Shown one piece after another: positions 15,275 to 18,097 of a DNA stretch of 18,097 nt. The stretch comes from an uncultured Oscillospiraceae bacterium. Its GTDB lineage: Bacteria; Bacillota; Clostridia; Oscillospirales; Oscillospiraceae. The translations under genes were made by a program, and so were the position numbers. Position 1 is the stretch's first letter. Each line of letters opens with the position of its first letter. Location of the stretch: assembly GCA_947630345.1 (NCBI GenBank), contig CANRHF010000017.1, positions 1 to 18,097 of the forward strand. The letters are read 5' to 3'. The notes under the pieces were generated by a model. That model was not told where the DNA came from. It was given only the letters and a program-made list of their open reading frames with translations, and made no database searches.

Positions 15275-15559
15275 ATGGCGGAGGAATATGGTTCCGATTA
15301 TATGACCATCGTGGACGAGGACGGAACGGAGTATGAGCTGGAGGTGCTGTCCAGCATTGAATACAACGGCTTTACCTACCTGGCTGTGACCCCCGCCGAC
15401 AGTGACGAGGAGCAGGACGTGGAGGTGAGCATCCTCAAATCCGTGGAGGAGGACGGGGAGCCGATCCTGTGCGCCATCGAGGACGAACAGGAGCTCCAAA
15501 CCGTGTACGATTTGATCATGGAGCAGCTTTACGACGAGGAGGACCCGGAGGAGTCCTGA
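15275..15559 (+). CDS. DUF1292 family protein (YrzB-like)
   Basis: A 94-residue strongly acidic protein (many Glu/Asp, almost no Lys/Arg) matching the DUF1292/UPF0473 pattern: ITIVDEDGTEYELEVL-type start (here MTIVDEDGTEYELEVLSSIEY), a YLAV..A core strand, VSILK, and a C-terminal acidic helix. The biochemical function of the family is not known. It has AAGGAGG with a good spacer and its own promoter with an operator-like repeat. The 6S-like RNA begins about ten bases after its stop codon, and I see no separate promoter for that RNA, so the two may share a transcript. Confidence 0.88.
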   Translation: MAEEYGSDYMTIVDEDGTEYELEVLSSIEYNGFTYLAVTPADSDEEQDVEVSILKSVEEDGEPILCAIEDEQELQTVYDLIMEQLYDEEDPEES

Positions 15560-15570
15560 TTCCTTCCGCG

Positions 15571-15771
15571 TATCTCCTGCTGGGTGCGTGCTGTGTCCTT
15601 TTGGACCCACAACATTTATACGGGACGCTAGACTTCCCTGCCGGATTGCAGACCTCCCGCCTACGCTTTGACGATAGGTGGACGTTGGGAGCAGAGAAGG
15701 TTGTGAGCGGCGACCCACCTGCCTTTCTGTGCAGGTCATAATTGGATGCACACGGCCACAGCGGGATCAGG
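15571..15771 (+). ncRNA. ssrS: 6S RNA (RNA polymerase regulator)
   Basis: About 200 bases without a credible gene fold as one long rod with internal loops, as in 6S RNA, which binds sigma-A RNA polymerase holoenzyme by imitating an open promoter. The closing stem pairs CCTGCTG (15576-15582) with CAGCGGG (15759-15765), then TGTGTCC (15592-15598) with GGATGCA (15744-15750). Across the central bubble, CACAAC (15608-15613) pairs with GTTGTG (15700-15705). The bubble's 3' strand carries a small hairpin, ACCTGC (15717-15722)/GCAGGT (15731-15736), inside the 6S-like sequence GCGGCGACCCACCTG...CAGGTCATAAT. An apical stem forms from CCGCCTA and TAGGTGG. A strong terminator follows. The exact ends are uncertain by several bases, and no own promoter was found. 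Confidence 0.82.
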
Positions 15772-15805
15772 CATGGGGAGCTTCGGCTCCCCATGTTTTC
15801 TTTTT
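15772..15805 (+). terminator. Intrinsic terminator after the 6S RNA
   Basis: A perfect ten-pair stem, CATGGGGAGC with GCTCCCCATG, closes a stable TTCG tetraloop and is followed by TTTTCTTTTT. It ends the 6S RNA transcript. Confidence 0.93.
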
Positions 15806-15839
15806 CGGTAAATTTTTTTCAGAAACTGGGTCAGGCCTC

Positions 15840-15868
15840 TTGAAACCTGGTGAAAAATCCGTTATAAT
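15840..15868 (+). promoter_or_regulatory. Sigma-A promoter for the parvulin-type foldase
   Basis: TTGAAA (15840-15845) and TATAAT (15863-15868) are 17 bases apart. The promoter lies after the 6S terminator and about 64 bases before the ATG. The leader holds a small hairpin (GGCGGC 15885-15890 with GCCGCC 15901-15906). Confidence 0.8.
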
Positions 15869-15931
15869 ATCCAAGACTATGTCCGGCGGCGCGGATTTTG
15901 GCCGCCAATTCAATGAGAGGGTTTGATTCAC

Positions 15932-17596
15932 ATGAGCGCATCCGATAAGAAAAAACTGCGGAAAGAGCAGGCTGCCGGGATGACCGATCGGCAGAAGCAG
16001 GCTCGCAAGGAGGCCACGACCGTCAAGATCTACACCTGGATCTTTGTAACGGTGGTGATCCTGGCGGTGGTGGTCGCCGCCGGCGTGCTGATCAACCGGT
16101 GGTTCCAGAGCTCCGGCATCCTGGAGCGGAATACCGTAGCCGTGACCTTTGACGACGGAAAGAAGCTCTCCGCCGCCGATCTGAACTACTATTTTATTGA
16201 CGCCGTGGTTGGGGACTACAACGATGCCTACAGCAACAGCGGCGGGTATGCCGACGCTTACATGGCGTATCTGGGTCTGGACACCACCAAGCCTCTGGAC
16301 CAGCAGGACTACATCACGGGGAATGAGACCTGGGCGGATCACTATGCCAATTTGGCCGTCAACAACGCCAAGCAGACCTACGCCATCTGCAAGGAGGCGA
16401 AGGCTCAGGGCTTCACCCTGACGGAGGAAAACATCGCCACCATCGACAGCCAGATGAATAATTTGGGTTCTTACGCCACCTACCTGGGCTTCTCCAACGC
16501 TCAGGCCTACCTGAAGAGCTCCTACGGCCCCGGCGCGAATTTGGAATCCTTCCGTGCTTATCTGGAGGACATGGCGCTGGCAAGCGCCTATCAGGCGCAT
16601 TACAATGAAAGCCTGACCTTTGACGCCGAGCGGATCGCCGCCTACGACGAGGAGAACAGCCAGGCCTTCAACTCCTACACCTATGCCTATTATACCGTCC
16701 CCGTTTCCAGCTTCCTGCCCGATACCGGGGAGGATTCGGAGAACGGCGGCGAGGCTGAGATTACCGACGAGCAGCGGGCCGAAGCTGAGGCTGCCGCCGA
16801 GGAGGCAGCCCGGAAGCTGCTGGACTCGAACAAGGATTCTTTGTTTGACAAGGCCATTGCCGCCATGGACATCAACAAGGACAACGAAAACGCCGCCTCC
16901 ACCAAGGCCAACCGGTACTTCTCCACTCAGATCAGCGCCTCCGCCGTCTATCACGACTGGGTGCTGGACGACAGCCGCCAGCCCGGGGACATGGAGGTAT
17001 TTCCCGTCACCTCTACCTCCACTCAGGACGGGGAGGAAGTGACCACCACCACCGGCTACACCGTCGTGCTGTTCCAGGAGCGCTCCGACAACCGGATCCG
17101 CATGGCCGACGTGCGGCACATCCTGATTCCCTTTGCCCACGAGGACAGCTCCGATACCAGCGACACCTTTAGCGACGAGGAGAAGCAGGCAGCTAAGGAA
17201 AAGGCCGAGGAGGTCTATCAGCAGTGGAAGGACGGCGAAGCCACAGAAGACAGCTTCGCGGCGCTGGCAGCCACGGAATCCAGCGACAGCTCCGCCTCCA
17301 ACGGCGGCCTGATCACCGACATCTATGAAGGCATGACTGTGGAGCCCTTCAACGACTGGCTCTTTGACGAGAGCCGGCAGCCGGGGGACAACGGGATCGT
17401 GGAATCCGAATACGGCTACCATGTGATGTACTATGTGGCCGCCGGGGAGAACGACTACCGGGACTACATGATCATTGAAACCCTGCGCAGCACCGATATG
17501 AACGAGTGGCTCAGCGGCATTGTGGAGAATGTCACCGTCACCGATGGGGACACCTCCCGCTTAAGCCGCGGCATGGTCCTTTCCAGCGGTCAGTGA
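15932..17596 (+). CDS. Membrane-anchored parvulin-type peptidyl-prolyl isomerase (PrsA/SurA-like)
   Basis: A 554-residue extracytoplasmic foldase that would help secreted proteins fold. A charged cytoplasmic tail (1-31) precedes one membrane span (about 33-53); there is no lipobox cysteine, so it is an integral rather than a lipoprotein form. A SurA-N-like helical region (about 70-245) follows. The parvulin domain is at about 390-503 (MADVRHILIPF, SDSSASNGGLI, EPFNDWLFDESRQPGDNG, YGYHVMYYV). A region at about 248-384 resembles a second, degenerate parvulin copy, with WVLDDSRQPGD at 343-353 echoing WLFDESRQPGD at 476-486 and an acidic insert (about 265-295). The ATG at 15932 has GAGAGGG ten bases upstream; the frame also holds a TTG nine bases earlier that is less well spaced. 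Confidence 0.9.
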   Translation: MSASDKKKLRKEQAAGMTDRQKQARKEATTVKIYTWIFVTVVILAVVVAAGVLINRWFQSSGILERNTVAVTFDDGKKLSAADLNYYFIDAVVGDYNDAYSNSGGYADAYMAYLGLDTTKPLDQQDYITGNETWADHYANLAVNNAKQTYAICKEAKAQGFTLTEENIATIDSQMNNLGSYATYLGFSNAQAYLKSSYGPGANLESFRAYLEDMALASAYQAHYNESLTFDAERIAAYDEENSQAFNSYTYAYYTVPVSSFLPDTGEDSENGGEAEITDEQRAEAEAAAEEAARKLLDSNKDSLFDKAIAAMDINKDNENAASTKANRYFSTQISASAVYHDWVLDDSRQPGDMEVFPVTSTSTQDGEEVTTTTGYTVVLFQERSDNRIRMADVRHILIPFAHEDSSDTSDTFSDEEKQAAKEKAEEVYQQWKDGEATEDSFAALAATESSDSSASNGGLITDIYEGMTVEPFNDWLFDESRQPGDNGIVESEYGYHVMYYVAAGENDYRDYMIIETLRSTDMNEWLSGIVENVTVTDGDTSRLSRGMVLSSGQ

Positions 17597-17610
17597 TCCA
17601 AAACAGGTAT

Positions 17611-17654
17611 AAAATCGCCTCCCAGGGCTAAAAATCCCCTGGGAGGCGATTTTT
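17611..17654 (+). terminator. Strong terminator whose 3' arm contains the next ribosome-binding site
   Basis: A perfect 17-pair stem (17611-17627 with 17637-17653) encloses a 9-base loop and ends in a T-run. It terminates the foldase transcript. GGGAGG (17641-17646) in the 3' arm is also the only ribosome-binding sequence for the TauE gene, whose ATG at 17655 touches the T-run. A TATAAA (17608-17613) just before the stem could be a weak -10 for that gene, without a clear -35. Confidence 0.9.
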
Positions 17655-18014
17655 ATGGACAAGAAACAAACCTTAGGCCCGATTCTGGCCGGCGCGGCGG
17701 CGGGGGCGGTCAACGGCCTTTTTGGCGCCGGGGGCGGGATGGTGCTGGTGCCATTGCTGACTCTGCTCACCGATTTAAAGGAGGAGGAGGTCTTCCCCGC
17801 CTCGGTATCCGTGATCCTGCCGGTCTGCCTGGTCTCCCTGGGCTCTATGGCCATGAATGGCCCCCTCCCCTGGGGACAGGCCCTGCCCTATCTGGTTGGC
17901 AGCGTTTTAGGCGGGATCCTTACCGGCCTGCTGGGGAAAAAGATCCCCACGCTCTGGCTTCACCGGGGCCTGGGGCTGCTGATTCTCTGGGGCGGGGCGC
18001 GGTACCTATGCTGA
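17655..18014 (+). CDS. TauE/SafE (TSUP) family permease, N-terminal half-size protein
   Basis: A 119-residue hydrophobic protein with about four membrane segments and the family glycine motif NGLFGAGGGMVLVPLL (about 20-35). TSUP permeases export or import sulfite, sulfonates or related small anions and usually have about 250 residues and eight segments, so this is a half. Its TGA overlaps the ATG of a following frame (ATGCTGA), which begins the second half, so two half-size subunits probably assemble together. The start is fixed by GGGAGG eight bases upstream, inside the preceding terminator. The substrate is unknown. Confidence 0.85.
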   Translation: MDKKQTLGPILAGAAAGAVNGLFGAGGGMVLVPLLTLLTDLKEEEVFPASVSVILPVCLVSLGSMAMNGPLPWGQALPYLVGSVLGGILTGLLGKKIPTLWLHRGLGLLILWGGARYLC

Positions 18015-18097
18015 GCGCCTGGTATATAGGGGTGCCGGTGGGCGCGGCGCTGGGCTTCCTCTCCGGCCTGGGTGTGGGCGGAGAGGAAGCCCAGCGC
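18008..18097 (+). CDS. TauE/SafE family permease, second half, 5' fragment
   Basis: Thirty codons are visible from the ATG at 18008, which overlaps the stop of the previous gene. The start MLSAWYIGVPVGAALGFLSGLGVGG looks like the first membrane segment and glycine motif of another TSUP half. The following residues (EEAQR) break the expected GGG-hydrophobic pattern. They are encoded by the right arm of a perfect inverted repeat ending at the last base of the window, so the final 16-19 bases may not be genuine sequence. Confidence 0.6.
   Translation, partial: MLSAWYIGVPVGAALGFLSGLGVGGEEAQR
18047..18097. repeat. 19-bp perfect inverted repeat at the window end (fold-back)
   Basis: Bases 18047-18065 are the exact reverse complement of 18079-18097, with a 13-base spacer, and the repeat stops exactly at the last base. 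It interrupts the glycine motif of the second TauE half. This is the expected look of a chimeric or fold-back contig end. Confidence 0.85.

Noticed and set aside
15469..15741. A 90-codon frame overlapping the DUF1292 end and the 6S-like RNA
   Set aside because: It has no ribosome-binding site, it overlaps a real gene in another frame, and the sequence is better explained by RNA pairing.
15767..17422. A 551-codon open frame on the minus strand opposite the foldase
   Set aside because: It is a mirror frame of a well-supported gene. It also spans the terminator and the foldase promoter and has no recognisable domain.

Overview
The window reads as a chromosomal stretch of a GC-rich, low-copy-repeat Firmicute, most likely a gut Clostridium of the Oscillospiraceae (Flavonifractor/Oscillibacter-like). 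That placement is an inference. It rests on strong AGGAGG ribosome-binding sites, consensus sigma-A promoters, a ClpE-type zinc-finger Clp ATPase, a group-II ECF transporter module next to truA, a BofC-like protein, a DUF1292 protein and codon use rich in G/C third positions. I see no phage, insertion sequence, CRISPR array, tRNA or rRNA.

Layout. (1) Positions 38-1754, minus strand: a HAD hydrolase, then smpB (trans-translation) and a cyclophilin-type peptidyl-prolyl isomerase; smpB has its own promoter inside the 3' end of the HAD gene. (2) Positions 1832-5096, plus strand: a small unknown protein translationally coupled to a Y-family DNA polymerase (dinB), then a Nudix hydrolase with its own full-consensus promoter and an ADP-ribosylglycohydrolase. 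The cluster closes with a bidirectional terminator (5143-5193). (3) Positions 5199-7481, minus: a ClpE-like chaperone ATPase with its own extended -10 promoter. (4) Positions 7555-14765, minus: a tightly packed six-gene run, class A penicillin-binding protein -> SAM methyltransferase -> ecfA1 -> ecfA2 -> ecfT -> truA, with gaps of a few bases or overlaps throughout. (5) Positions 14766-18097, plus: a divergent small BofC-like protein, a DUF1292 protein, a 6S-RNA-like non-coding RNA with a strong terminator, a membrane-anchored parvulin-type foldase, and two half-size TauE/SafE permease genes, the second cut by the window end.

The genes are mostly housekeeping: protein quality control (smpB, two isomerase families, ClpE), cell-wall synthesis (PBP), vitamin/metal uptake (ECF module without a local S component), RNA modification (truA, methyltransferase) and global transcription control (6S RNA). 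No clear new multi-gene system is visible. The points most worth checking are a zinc ribbon inserted in the PBP, an ADP-ribose-linked Nudix/ADP-ribosylglycohydrolase pair beside a possibly LexA-controlled dinB, the 6S RNA, a terminator whose 3' arm also carries the next gene's ribosome-binding site, an operator-like inverted repeat on the DUF1292 promoter, and a 19-bp fold-back at the very last bases that looks like an assembly artefact.
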